From NCBI GenBank assembly GCA_025924315.1, contig JAICIO010000005.1, forward strand, positions 62,001 to 126,000: a stretch of 64,000 nt of DNA, given 5' to 3'. The position numbers were made by a program, and so were the translations under genes. This DNA comes from Phycisphaerae bacterium. GTDB taxonomy: Bacteria > Planctomycetota > Phycisphaerae > Tepidisphaerales > Tepidisphaeraceae. Positions within the stretch are counted from its first letter, which is position 1. The number at the start of each line of letters is the position of its first letter. Below are positions 28,930 through 37,655 of the stretch, in pieces. Below the pieces are notes generated by a model. That model had not been told where the DNA came from. It worked only from the letters and a program-made list of their open reading frames with translations, and ran no database searches.

Positions 28930-29703
28930 ATGGCAGCGACGAAGACGGCCATCTTCACCACCAGCTGGGACGACGGGAATCCGCTGGATTTCCGCATCGC
29001 GGAGATGCTCGCGCGCTACGGTCTGCGCGGCACGTTCTACATTCCGCGGCACATCGACAGTGGCGTGATGAGCGAAAACGAGATGGCGAAGCTCAGCGAG
29101 TCGTTCGAGATCGGCGCGCACACGCTCAATCATGTCTTTCTCACGACGACCGACGACACGAACGCGTCGATCGAGATCAAAGTCTCCAAGACCTGGGTGC
29201 AGGACGTGACGGGCAAGCCGTGCACGATGTTCTGCCCGCCGGCGGGGAAACACACGGCGCGGCATCTGCAATTCGCGCGCGATGCGGGATACCGCGGCGT
29301 GCGAACGGTCGAACTGATGTCGCTTGCCCGTCCTCGCTGCGTGAACGGCCTGTGCATCATGCCGACGACAATGCAGTCCCATCCGCACGGTGCCGCCACG
29401 TATCTTCGCAACGCGCTCAAGCGAACGAGCGTGAGCAACGCGTGGAATTACCTCACCCGCGGTTCCAGCGGCGATTGGACGAAGTCCGCCGAGTCGATGA
29501 TGCGCCGGGCGATCCAGGTCGGTGGCGTCTTTCACCTCTGGGGGCATTCGTGGGAGATCGAGCGCTTCGATCAGTGGAAAAACGTCGAGCACGTCCTGCG
29601 GCTGATGGGCGAGCTGAGCAGCGAGGCAACATCCCTCACGAACGGCGACGTCGTCGCACGTCACACCTCCGCTCGCAAGCGAGCGACCGCAAGCGTCGCG
29701 TAG
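28930..29703 (+). CDS. Polysaccharide deacetylase, NodB/CE4 family
   Basis: A 257-residue protein with the NodB homology domain. TSWDDGNPLDF near residue 11 holds the catalytic and metal-binding aspartates, and HTLNH near residue 64 is the H-x3-H metal site. CPPAGKHTARHL corresponds to motif 3 and HLWGHSWEIERF to the C-terminal His motif. No signal peptide is visible, so it may act in the cytoplasm or need another route. It most likely removes N-acetyl groups from the exopolysaccharide or its intermediate, as the last gene of the cluster. The ATG has weak upstream Shine-Dalgarno pairing; a repeat precedes it. Confidence 0.92.
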   Translation: MAATKTAIFTTSWDDGNPLDFRIAEMLARYGLRGTFYIPRHIDSGVMSENEMAKLSESFEIGAHTLNHVFLTTTDDTNASIEIKVSKTWVQDVTGKPCTMFCPPAGKHTARHLQFARDAGYRGVRTVELMSLARPRCVNGLCIMPTTMQSHPHGAATYLRNALKRTSVSNAWNYLTRGSSGDWTKSAESMMRRAIQVGGVFHLWGHSWEIERFDQWKNVEHVLRLMGELSSEATSLTNGDVVARHTSARKRATASVA

Positions 29704-29721
29704 TTGCGGCGGATCGTTCGC

Positions 29722-31941
29722 TTAATGCGTTGTCGCGGTCAACGCGAAATCAAAACTGATATCGCTGCTGGTCACGTCGGCCTGATGAATTTCCACCGCG
29801 ATGACGTTTGTGCCTGTGACGAAAAGGCTCGGGCTGATCGTCGTCGAATAATACGACGTGTCTTCGATCGCGACGTTCGCTTCCGTGCGATAACCGATCG
29901 TGCCCGTCGGCATGTTCGTTCGGAAGACTTCCGTGCCGTTGAGATACACGACGGCCCCATCGTCCCGCAGGATGCGCAGCGCCGCCGCGGAGATCTGAGC
30001 GGCATCCGCTACCGTGAAGCTCTTTCGAAAATAGGTCGTGACGTACTTGTTGTTTGGATCGCCGCCGTAGCCGACGACCGTCGCTTCATCGCCGTCGCCG
30101 TAACCCAGTTGCGCGGCGCCGGATTTCCATGCGCTATCATTGAAGGTCGTCGCCCGCCACGTCGTGCCCTTGTTGGTGCCGTTGTCGAGATACTTCCAGG
30201 TCGCGCCCACGGGAATGTAAGTGATGCTGGTGCTCGTCGTGCCCGTCTGCGTTGTGGCGCTGGCGACGTTGGAATATGCGGAGTTGCCCGCGGAGTTGTA
30301 GGCGCGCACGCGGTAGTAGTACTTCGTGCTCGCACTCAGTCCGCTGTCGATGAACGACGTCACGTTGCCGAGCGACTGCGCGATTTCAGCGAAGTTCACG
30401 TTGTCGGTTGATCGCTCGATGCGATAGCCCGCTTCGTTCGTTGCATTATCGGTCCAGCTGATCTGGATCTGCGAAGAGGATGTCGCGGCGGCGTTGAGGT
30501 TCGTCGGGGCGGCGGGGGCGGTTGTCGTGGTCGTTCCGCTTTGCGCGCCAATGAGCGAGAGATCGAAGCTGATGTCGCTGCTGGTCGGATCCGCCTGATG
30601 CACTTCGACGGCGAGCACATTCGTCCCCGCCACCAGCAACGACGGACTGATACTCGCCGTGTAGTAGGTGTTGTCTTCGATCGCTTCACTCGCGAGTGTG
30701 CTCGACGTAATCGTGCCGGTGGGCATGTTGGTGCGGAAGACTTCCGTGCCGTTAAGGTATGCGACGGCTCCGTCGTCGCGCAGCAGGTTCAGCGTCAGCG
30801 CAGAAAGTGACGATGGATCGGACACGTCGAACGATTTGCGGAAATAGGTCGTGATAAACTTGTTGCTCGCGTCGCCGCCGTACCCGACGACCGTCGCTTC
30901 GTCGCCGTCGCCATAGCCGAGTTGCGCGGCGCCGGATTTCCACGTGCTGTCGTCGAAGGTCGTTGCCCGCCAGGCGGTGCCCTGATTGCTGCCGTTGTCG
31001 AGGTATTTGTAGGTTGCTCCGGTCGGGATGATCGTCGTGTTGTTCTGGTTTGATGCCTGCGCGTCGATCGTGTACGTGTCGATCAGTTCTCCGGTGCGCG
31101 TGATGAACTGGCACGTGAGCGCGGTGTCGGTGGCGTCGAGCTTCATCGCGCCATAATCGCCCACGTAGCGCACCTGGCTTCCGGTCACAACATCTGGAAA
31201 ATCGCGGATGCTCTCCCCGCCGAGGCCATCGACGAAGTACGGGAAATTGTTGCGCACGATCCGCTCATAATCATGATCGTGGCCATTGAACACGGCCGTC
31301 GCGCCCCACGCCTGGAAAGGCCATTCCATGTTCGGCGTGCTTCCCTGCTCGCCGGACGAATACGCGGGATGATGAAAGAACACGAGCTTGAACGTCGCGG
31401 TCGAATTCGCGAGCGCGCTCTTCAGCCATTGTGCCTGCACTGAAGTCGAAGTGTTGCCATCGGGCTCATGATCATCGCTGTCGATGATGAAGAGGCCCAC
31501 GTTGTTGATCTGCTTCGCGTAATAGCGCTCATTGCCGGGAAGCGTGAAGTAATCGGTGTAGGGCTGGTCGGTGCCCGTGTTCCAATCATGATTGCCGAGT
31601 GACGGCCAGAAATGATTTTGCCCGTCGGCCGGTCCGGCGCCGTAGGTTCCTTTGTACGGCGCGATGAAGGAGTGATACCACTGGCCGATGTTCTGATCGA
31701 TCGTGTCGGCGGCGCCGTCGGGATAGTTGTTGTCGCCCACGGTGACGACATCGCCGGGTGCCCAGCTCTTCACGAGCGCCGCGACGTCGCGCGTCGGCGC
31801 GGTCTGCACGTCGGATGAGAAGTCTCCGATCACCGCGATGCGCGTCGAGGCGAGGAGCATCCGAGGTTCGAGAAACTCGATGAGGTCCCGTGTGCGTAGG
31901 AAATGCCTGCACACGCCGTCCTGGCGATTCGGCACTTTCAT
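29722..31941 (-). CDS. Secreted TRAP-like metallophosphoesterase with FN3 and two beta modules (paralog 1)
   Basis: A 739-residue protein. The N-terminus carries a LEPRxLL-type export motif (IEFLEPRMLLAS). Residues about 33-290 are a metallophosphoesterase domain like tartrate-resistant acid phosphatase: VIGDFSS, VTVGDNNYPDG, LGNHDWN, FFHHPAYSS and NGHDHDYER give the two-metal site. Then come a module of about 150 residues (WRATTFDDSTWKSGAAQLGYG; LRDDGAVAYLNGTEVFRTNM; TNVLAVEVHQ), a fibronectin type III domain, and a second copy of the module. The module resembles a galactose-binding-type beta-sandwich. Extracellular phosphomonoester or polyphosphate cleavage is plausible. It is a tandem paralog of the next gene upstream. 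Confidence 0.88.
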   Translation of the reverse strand: MKVPNRQDGVCRHFLRTRDLIEFLEPRMLLASTRIAVIGDFSSDVQTAPTRDVAALVKSWAPGDVVTVGDNNYPDGAADTIDQNIGQWYHSFIAPYKGTYGAGPADGQNHFWPSLGNHDWNTGTDQPYTDYFTLPGNERYYAKQINNVGLFIIDSDDHEPDGNTSTSVQAQWLKSALANSTATFKLVFFHHPAYSSGEQGSTPNMEWPFQAWGATAVFNGHDHDYERIVRNNFPYFVDGLGGESIRDFPDVVTGSQVRYVGDYGAMKLDATDTALTCQFITRTGELIDTYTIDAQASNQNNTTIIPTGATYKYLDNGSNQGTAWRATTFDDSTWKSGAAQLGYGDGDEATVVGYGGDASNKFITTYFRKSFDVSDPSSLSALTLNLLRDDGAVAYLNGTEVFRTNMPTGTITSSTLASEAIEDNTYYTASISPSLLVAGTNVLAVEVHQADPTSSDISFDLSLIGAQSGTTTTTAPAAPTNLNAAATSSSQIQISWTDNATNEAGYRIERSTDNVNFAEIAQSLGNVTSFIDSGLSASTKYYYRVRAYNSAGNSAYSNVASATTQTGTTSTSITYIPVGATWKYLDNGTNKGTTWRATTFNDSAWKSGAAQLGYGDGDEATVVGYGGDPNNKYVTTYFRKSFTVADAAQISAAALRILRDDGAVVYLNGTEVFRTNMPTGTIGYRTEANVAIEDTSYYSTTISPSLFVTGTNVIAVEIHQADVTSSDISFDFALTATTH

Positions 31942-32177
31942 TTTTTACGACCGGTAAACGACTATCGAACACCCACGAAAGACTTGAACGCGCGCACCCT
32001 AGCCCCGAACGAAACGAATCGACAATCCTTAAAATCGGTTGGAAATCGAAAAAGAATTGAAACTCGGCGCGCGACTTCCCAGCTTGCCAAAGTGCGGCGC
32101 GCTACTTACCGGCGGCGGAATGGTTGGATTTGCTTTGAATGCAAAGAGTTGAGCGCGAAACTGAAAGGCGAATAACC

Positions 32178-32200
32178 GGTCCGCTGAAGCGGACCCTACA
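32178..32200. repeat. Inverted repeat class B, single arm
   Basis: One arm only, GGTCCGCTGAAGCGGACC followed by CTACA, preceded by the class-B flank AATAACC. Read on the minus strand, TAG in GTAGGGT is the stop codon of the phosphoesterase gene ending at 32196. The remaining spacer 31942-32177 shows nothing else. Confidence 0.85.
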
Positions 32201-34550
32201 AAAGCACGCTCGCGATGATGGTGTCGTCGTTGAACAGATTCGACGGCGTTTGATCCGCCAGTGGTGCGGTTGTGGCGATCGTGCTGGTCGTGGAATGGAT
32301 GGATTGCGTCGTCGCGCTCTGCGACGCGGTAAGCTCGAAATCAAAGCTGATGTCGCTGCTGTAAGCATCCGATTGATGCACTTCAACCGCGATGACGTTG
32401 TTGCCGGCGACGAGCAGTGCGGGATTAACGCTCGCGGAGTGAAAGCTCGTGTCTTCCACCGCATCGACCGCGAGGGTGCTGTAATCGATCGTGCCGGCGG
32501 GCATATTGCTTCGGTAGATTTCGGTGCCGTTGAGATAAACGACCGCGCCGTCGTCGCGCAGGAGGGAAAGCGAAAGGGCTGTGATTTGCGACGGATTGGA
32601 AACCGTGAAGCTCTTGCGGAAATACGTCGTGATGTACTTCCACTTCGGATCGGGGCCGTAGCTGACGACGGTGGTTTCATCCCCGTCGCCGTAACCGAGC
32701 TGCGCGGGGCCGGATTTCCAGGTCGAATCGGAGAACGAAGCGGAATGCCATGCGGTGCTTTGGTCCGATCCGTCGTCCAGATATTTCCACACATCGCCGG
32801 TCGGGATAAGCACCGCGCCCGATGACGTCGAGCCACTCGTCGGCGTCGCGCTCGCGACATTAGAATAGCCGGAGTCGCCCGCGGCGTTGTACGCGCGCAC
32901 GCGATAATAGTACTTCACGCCGGCGCTCACGCCGCTGTCGAGATAGGACGTGACGTTGCCCAGCGATGGCGCGATCTCGACAAAATCGATGCCGTTCGTC
33001 GAGCGCTCGATCTTGTAACCGGTCTCATTGGTCGCGTTGTCGGTCCAGGTGAGCTGCACCGCCGAAGAAGAGACCGCGAGTGCATTGAGATTCGACGGCG
33101 CGGCCGGCAGCGTCGCCGTGGTCATCGTCGTCGTCACTGTCGCGCTGAGCGAGAAGTCGAAGCTTAGGTCGGGATCATCCGGCTTGGCCTGATGCACTTC
33201 GACCGCGATGACATTGTTGCCGGCGACGAGGAGCGAAGGATCGATGCTCGCCGTGTGGAAGCTGTTGTCTTCGACCGCCGTGCTGGCTCTTGTTGTGAAA
33301 CTGATGTTTCCGCCGGGCATATTGGTGCGATAGACCTCCGTGCCGTTGAGATAGACCACCGCTCCATCATCGCGCAGGAGGTTGAGCTCGAGGCTATCGA
33401 TCGCAGACGGATCCGCGATCGAAATGGTCTTGCGGAAGTACGTGGTGATGTATTTGTTCTTCGCTCTCGGCCCATAGCTCACCACGGTCGCTTCGTCACC
33501 ATCGCCGTAACCGAGCTGCGCATTTCCGCTCTGCCACGATGAATCGTTGAACGAGATCGCGCGCCAGGCGGTGCCCTGGTCGGCGCCGTCATCGAGGTAT
33601 TTCCATGCCGAGCCGGTGGGAATCAGCGTGCTGGTGGTCGTCGTGGTCGTCGTGCCGCCAGAACCTGCGCCCGAGCCTGAGCCACTGACTCCGCCTGATG
33701 GAGCGGCAATGGTGTAGGTATCGATCACCTGTCCCGTGCGCGTGATGAACTGCAGCGTGAGCGCCGTATCCGTCGCGTCGAGCTTCATCGCGCCGTAGTC
33801 GCCGGCGTAGCGCACCTGGCTGCCGGAGACCGTCGAGCCAAAACCGACGATGCTCTCTCCGCCGAGGCCATCGACGAAGTAGGGGAAGTTGTTCTTCAGG
33901 ATGCGTTCGTAGTCGTGATCGTGTCCGTTGAAGACCGCGGTCGCGCCCCACTGCTGGAACGGCCACTGCATGTACGTATTGCTTCCCATCCCACCCGACG
34001 AGTACGCCGGATGGTGGAAGAAAACGAGCTTGTACGTCGCGCTCGAATTCGCCAGCGCGCTCTTGAGCCATTGTCCCTGCACCGAGCTCGCACTCGTGCC
34101 GTCCGGTTCCTGCGATTCACTGTCGACGATGAAGAGGCCGACGTTGCCGACTTGCGTCGTGTAATAACGCTCGTTGCCGGGAAGCGTGAAATAGTCGGTG
34201 TAAGGTTTGTCTGTGCCGGTATTCCAGTCGTGGTTGCCGAGCGCCGGCCAGAAATGGTTCACTCCGTCGCTCGCGCCCGATCCGTACGAGCCGTGATACG
34301 GATAGATGTACTGGCCGTACCACTGGCCGATGTTGGCATCGATGGTGCTGGCGGCGCCATCGGGATAATTGTTGTCACCCACGGTCACGACCGCATCGGG
34401 CGACCAGCTCTTCACAAGGTTCGCCACGTCGCGCGTCGGCGCGGTTTGCTCGTCCGACGAGAAATCACCAATGACCGCCACGCGCGTCGCGGCCATCAGC
34501 ATTCGCGGTTCAAGAGAATCAACAATAAAAGCAGTCGTGAACTTCGGCAT
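32196..34550 (-). CDS. Secreted TRAP-like metallophosphoesterase with FN3 and two beta modules (paralog 2)
   Basis: A 784-residue protein with the same order as paralog 1: export motif DSLEPRMLMAA, phosphoesterase domain (VIGDFSSDEQ, VTVGDNNYPDG, LGNHDWN, FFHHPAYSSG, NGHDHDYERI), beta module, FN3, beta module. It has a Gly/Ser/Thr linker after the enzyme domain and a C-terminal tail of about 45 residues that paralog 1 lacks, ending IIASVLL. The tail is Ser/Thr-rich and may be a surface spacer. The active-site residues are the same in both paralogs, so both may be active. Its stop codon is part of a class B repeat. Confidence 0.88.
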   Translation of the reverse strand: MPKFTTAFIVDSLEPRMLMAATRVAVIGDFSSDEQTAPTRDVANLVKSWSPDAVVTVGDNNYPDGAASTIDANIGQWYGQYIYPYHGSYGSGASDGVNHFWPALGNHDWNTGTDKPYTDYFTLPGNERYYTTQVGNVGLFIVDSESQEPDGTSASSVQGQWLKSALANSSATYKLVFFHHPAYSSGGMGSNTYMQWPFQQWGATAVFNGHDHDYERILKNNFPYFVDGLGGESIVGFGSTVSGSQVRYAGDYGAMKLDATDTALTLQFITRTGQVIDTYTIAAPSGGVSGSGSGAGSGGTTTTTTTSTLIPTGSAWKYLDDGADQGTAWRAISFNDSSWQSGNAQLGYGDGDEATVVSYGPRAKNKYITTYFRKTISIADPSAIDSLELNLLRDDGAVVYLNGTEVYRTNMPGGNISFTTRASTAVEDNSFHTASIDPSLLVAGNNVIAVEVHQAKPDDPDLSFDFSLSATVTTTMTTATLPAAPSNLNALAVSSSAVQLTWTDNATNETGYKIERSTNGIDFVEIAPSLGNVTSYLDSGVSAGVKYYYRVRAYNAAGDSGYSNVASATPTSGSTSSGAVLIPTGDVWKYLDDGSDQSTAWHSASFSDSTWKSGPAQLGYGDGDETTVVSYGPDPKWKYITTYFRKSFTVSNPSQITALSLSLLRDDGAVVYLNGTEIYRSNMPAGTIDYSTLAVDAVEDTSFHSASVNPALLVAGNNVIAVEVHQSDAYSSDISFDFELTASQSATTQSIHSTTSTIATTAPLADQTPSNLFNDDTIIASVLL

Positions 34551-34704
34551 GAAAACAACTCGTGAAAGCGGTCGAAAGACCGATCACTCATATCAAGTCG
34601 TTCAACGCAGCCGCAAGGCCAAAGCGACGCTGCATCGGCACCAGCGGCGAATCGCGATATCGGACCTGACAAGGTGGGAAAGGGGTGCCGTTTACTCTCG
34701 GAAA

Positions 34705-35550
34705 TCAGCCATCGCACACGATCCGGAAGCCCACGAACCACGCATCCGACAGCCACCAGCGGCTCTTCGGATTCTGCGGATCCGTGATGTTCCAATTGGG
34801 CTTTTGCGTCTTCACTTTGTCGCATGCGACGTCTTCGGCCTCATCGACGTACGACCCGCCGATGACGACGGAGTTGCCATCGGGATTGATCACCCACTCG
34901 CCGACGTTTCCGAGCATGTCGTAAAGGCCCCACGTATTTGGCTTCTTCGTCGCGACGGGATGGGTTTTCTCATCGGCGTTGTCGACGTACCAGGCGCGAT
35001 CGGCGAGCGGCGTGCGCTGGTCTTTGTCGTCGATGCCCGCGCGGCAGGCGTACATCCACTCGGCCTGCGTCGGCAGTCGATAGTGCTTGCCGGTCTTTTT
35101 CGACAGCCATTCGCAGAAGTTCTTCGCGGAGCGATCGGTCACCGCCAGCGCCGGATAACCTTGGTGTCCAAACCCGCGATCGGGCGCGCCGTACGGTTTG
35201 CTCGGCCGCGATTTGGCATCGACGCCCGCGGCCTTTTGTTCCTCGGTCAGATCGAATTGAAAAGCCCACACATCGTACATGTCCCACGTGACTTCGGTCT
35301 TGCTCATCCAGATCGGCTTGACCTGCTGCTCGATGTCTTTGCTCTGCTGCGTCGAAGGCGCGCTGGCTTTGCCGGCAGGAATCGGAACCATGTCGAAGCG
35401 CACGAGCGTGCCGGGGATGCGCTCTTCGAACTTCTCACCCATTTTCGGTAGCGGAGTCGGTTCAGACGCGGGCTTGCTCGCGGGCTTACCGGCGGCGAGG
35501 ATCGTGCCGGCACAGAAGAGTCCCAACCCCACGGCGATCTGTCGAATCAT
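34705..35550 (-). CDS. SUMF1/FGE-fold exported protein, probably not a formylglycine enzyme
   Basis: A 281-residue protein. ATG 35550 gives a signal peptide (IAVGLGLFCAGTILAAG) with AGAGGA about 10 nt upstream. The SUMF1/FGE-sulfatase fold is clear: MVPIPAG, MSKTEVTWDMYDVW, YPALAVTDRSAKNFCEWLSK, RLPTQAEWMYACRAG, WGLYDMLGNVGEWV, GGSYVDE and GFRIVCDG. The paired active-site cysteines of formylglycine-generating enzymes, expected between GGSY and the C-terminal FR motif, are not present in that arrangement. A structural or ligand-binding role is therefore more likely. It is divergent from apbE and their start codons overlap. Confidence 0.9.
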   Translation of the reverse strand: MIRQIAVGLGLFCAGTILAAGKPASKPASEPTPLPKMGEKFEERIPGTLVRFDMVPIPAGKASAPSTQQSKDIEQQVKPIWMSKTEVTWDMYDVWAFQFDLTEEQKAAGVDAKSRPSKPYGAPDRGFGHQGYPALAVTDRSAKNFCEWLSKKTGKHYRLPTQAEWMYACRAGIDDKDQRTPLADRAWYVDNADEKTHPVATKKPNTWGLYDMLGNVGEWVINPDGNSVVIGGSYVDEAEDVACDKVKTQKPNWNITDPQNPKSRWWLSDAWFVGFRIVCDG

Positions 35551-36493
35551 GTTGCGCATTCCTCTCGTCACACTCTTGTACCTGTCGCTCGCGCCCGCGT
35601 TGCTCGCGCAGTCGCCGCAGCGCTACGAATATGCCGAACTGCACATGGGCGTACAAGTGCGGCTGACGGTGTATGCGGATTCGCAGGAGAAAGCGGAGGA
35701 TGGATGCACCAAAGCGTTCGCCCGCATCGCGCAGCTCGAAGATGTGATGAGCGACTATCGCCCGACGAGCGAAGTGATGCGCCTCTGCGATCAACCGGTC
35801 GGGAAGCCAGTGAAGGTGAGCAACGATTTGTTCAACGTGATAAAGGCCTCGCAGGAACTGGCGGAGAAAACCGGCGGCGCGTTTGACATCACGGTCGGAC
35901 CCGTCGTGAAGCTGTGGCGCGCGGCGCGGAAATCGAAACAGATGCCCGCATCGAACGATCTTTCAAAAGCGCTTCAGTCTGTCGGCTGGCAGAAGCTCAA
36001 ACTCGACGAGAAGAATCACACCGCCACACTCCTCGTCGCGAACATGAAGCTCGACCTCGGCGGGATCGGCAAAGGCTTCGCGGGCGATGAGGCGATTAGA
36101 ACACTGAAGAACAACGGCCTGCCCATCGCAATGTTCGAAGCCGGCGGCGACATCGTCCTCGGCGACGCCCCGCCCGATACCAAAGGCTGGACCATTGAGA
36201 TCGAGCAAAAGATTCCGCGCGGGCCCAGTCGCCTCACGCTCGCCAATTGCGCAATCTCAACCTCAGGCGACACCGAACAATTCATCGAGATCGCCGGCAA
36301 GCGCTATTCGCACGTCGTCGATCCGCACACCGGCCTCGGCCTGACGAATCACTTCGCCGCTACAATCGTCGCGCCCGATGGCATGACGAGCGACAGCCTC
36401 TCGACCGCTCTTACAGTTCTTGGCGAGAAAGAAGCGGCGAGACTGCTTCGGTCAAATCCGAAAGTCCAAGCGTGGGTGAGAGAAGCAAAGTAG
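35549..36493 (+). CDS. apbE: FAD:protein FMN transferase ApbE
   Basis: A 314-residue ApbE-family flavin transferase. ATG 35549 starts a good signal peptide (RIPLVTLLYLSLAPALLAQS), so it works in the periplasm. Motifs: FARIAQLEDVMSDYRPTSEV, SQELAEKTGGAFDITVGPVV, LDLGGIGKGFAGDEAI, EAGGDIVLGD, SGDTEQFIEIAGKRYSHVVD with PHTG. ApbE attaches FMN to Thr residues of membrane flavoproteins such as Nqr/Rnf subunits. No target gene is nearby. Its stop codon TAG is the first three bases of a class B repeat. Confidence 0.95.
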   Translation: MLRIPLVTLLYLSLAPALLAQSPQRYEYAELHMGVQVRLTVYADSQEKAEDGCTKAFARIAQLEDVMSDYRPTSEVMRLCDQPVGKPVKVSNDLFNVIKASQELAEKTGGAFDITVGPVVKLWRAARKSKQMPASNDLSKALQSVGWQKLKLDEKNHTATLLVANMKLDLGGIGKGFAGDEAIRTLKNNGLPIAMFEAGGDIVLGDAPPDTKGWTIEIEQKIPRGPSRLTLANCAISTSGDTEQFIEIAGKRYSHVVDPHTGLGLTNHFAATIVAPDGMTSDSLSTALTVLGEKEAARLLRSNPKVQAWVREAK

Positions 36494-36562
36494 GGTCCGC
36501 TTCAGCGGACCAGTTATTCATTCGTCGAGAGAAATAACCGGTGCGCTGAAGCGCACCCTACA
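36491..36562. repeat. Inverted repeat class B, copy 3 (mixed arms)
   Basis: Left arm 36491-36511 contains GGTCCGCTTCAGCGGACC; right arm 36540-36562 contains GGTGCGCTGAAGCGCACC. Each arm is a perfect self-hairpin, but the two arms differ from each other at the covarying positions. It includes the apbE stop codon and lies 22 bp beyond the end of the convergent DUF3500 gene. Confidence 0.95.
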
Positions 36563-36584
36563 AGATTGACACAGCCGCTGAACT

Positions 36585-37553
36585 TTACTTCGCCGGATTC
36601 TCCGTCGCGAGCTTACCCTTCATCGACATGTGGATGTGCCCGCGCGTGTTTTCATAATCGCACAGAAAGCTCTGGCCGTTGCCGAGCTTGAAATCCCATC
36701 GCCCGCCGTCGGCGCAGCGCTTGGTCGCGTTGCCCCAGAATGCGACACGCAGGGTATCGATGCCGCCTTCTTGCTTGAGGATCGTTTCGATGCGCGAGCG
36801 GATTTGCGGGGAGAAGAAGGAGAGGCGGTTTTCGAGGATATCGCGCGCTTTGGCTTTCGCGGCGTCGGACAGCTCGCTCACCTTCAGGCCGAGATCCTTC
36901 ATCGGCTCGCTGCTGATCGCCTTGCCCTTCATGACGCACTTTTCCTTCTCTTCAGGCGAGAGTGCGGCGAAGAGCGCCATCATCTTGTCTTCTTCGTCGT
37001 TCCACAGCGTCGGCGGATTCGCGCCGAGGAGGATCGGGCCAAACGACTTCGGCTCGCCCTTCTCCACTTCCATGTGCACGATCGTGAGGTGATGCTCCGC
37101 CAACCGCCACGCGTAGGTTTTGCCCGGTCCCGGTTCGCCGAAGAACACGAGGTAATAGCGGCCGAGGCCTTTGGGGTTGTCCTGTTGCGAGACTTCTTCG
37201 ATCTTCTTCTTGCCGTAGTCGGAGGTGAAGGCGGTGAGCATCGCGATCGCCTTCGCCCGCTGGGGCTCGGCGAGATCGCTCAATGGAATGCCGGGACGCA
37301 CGCCGCCGGGGAATACTTCCGAATCCTTCTCCGGCGAATTGAACGGCAGCGTCGCGCGGGGCTTCTGTTCCGGCGTGAGCGAAGCGTATAACTCCTCCGC
37401 CATCGTCTGAAGCGAAACCGCCTTCGTCGTCGCAGGGGCAGCAGGTGCGGGAGCAGCGGCAGGCGCGCCTGCTGGAGCCGCGGGCTTATCTTCCGCGTAA
37501 GCCCCAACCGACAGCGACACACTCAGGAGAACAACAGCCGTTCGCGTTCGCAT
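36585..37553 (-). CDS. DUF3500 family secreted protein
   Basis: A 322-residue protein with a signal peptide (TAVVLLSVSLSVGAYA) and an Ala/Pro-rich linker, then a DUF3500 domain: RYYLVFFGEPGPGKTYAWRL, EHHLTIVHMEVE, SFGPILLGANPPTLWNDEE. The C-terminus has RVAFWGNATKRCADGGRWDF and HIHMSMKG, possibly a metal site with the His cluster. Function of the family is not known. It follows the isomerase gene on the same strand with a repeat in between. Confidence 0.9.
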   Translation of the reverse strand: MRTRTAVVLLSVSLSVGAYAEDKPAAPAGAPAAAPAPAAPATTKAVSLQTMAEELYASLTPEQKPRATLPFNSPEKDSEVFPGGVRPGIPLSDLAEPQRAKAIAMLTAFTSDYGKKKIEEVSQQDNPKGLGRYYLVFFGEPGPGKTYAWRLAEHHLTIVHMEVEKGEPKSFGPILLGANPPTLWNDEEDKMMALFAALSPEEKEKCVMKGKAISSEPMKDLGLKVSELSDAAKAKARDILENRLSFFSPQIRSRIETILKQEGGIDTLRVAFWGNATKRCADGGRWDFKLGNGQSFLCDYENTRGHIHMSMKGKLATENPAK

Positions 37554-37571
37554 GCTTCCTCCGTCAAATCA

Positions 37572-37647
37572 TTTGCCACCGATGGACACCGATAAAGGCA
37601 AAGCCAGATTCTTGATCGGTGTAAATCGGTGCCCCATCGGTGGCAAA
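37572..37647. repeat. Inverted repeat class D
   Basis: Arms 37572-37593 and 37625-37647 (22-23 bp, one indel), cores CCACCGATGGACACCGAT and its complement. It fills the spacer between the isomerase and DUF3500 genes. Confidence 0.85.
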
Positions 37648-37655
37648 GAAGTTTT

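Noticed and set aside
34705-35550. Sulfatase-activating formylglycine-generating enzyme
   Set aside because: The catalytic Cys pair is not in place and no sulfatase gene is adjacent.
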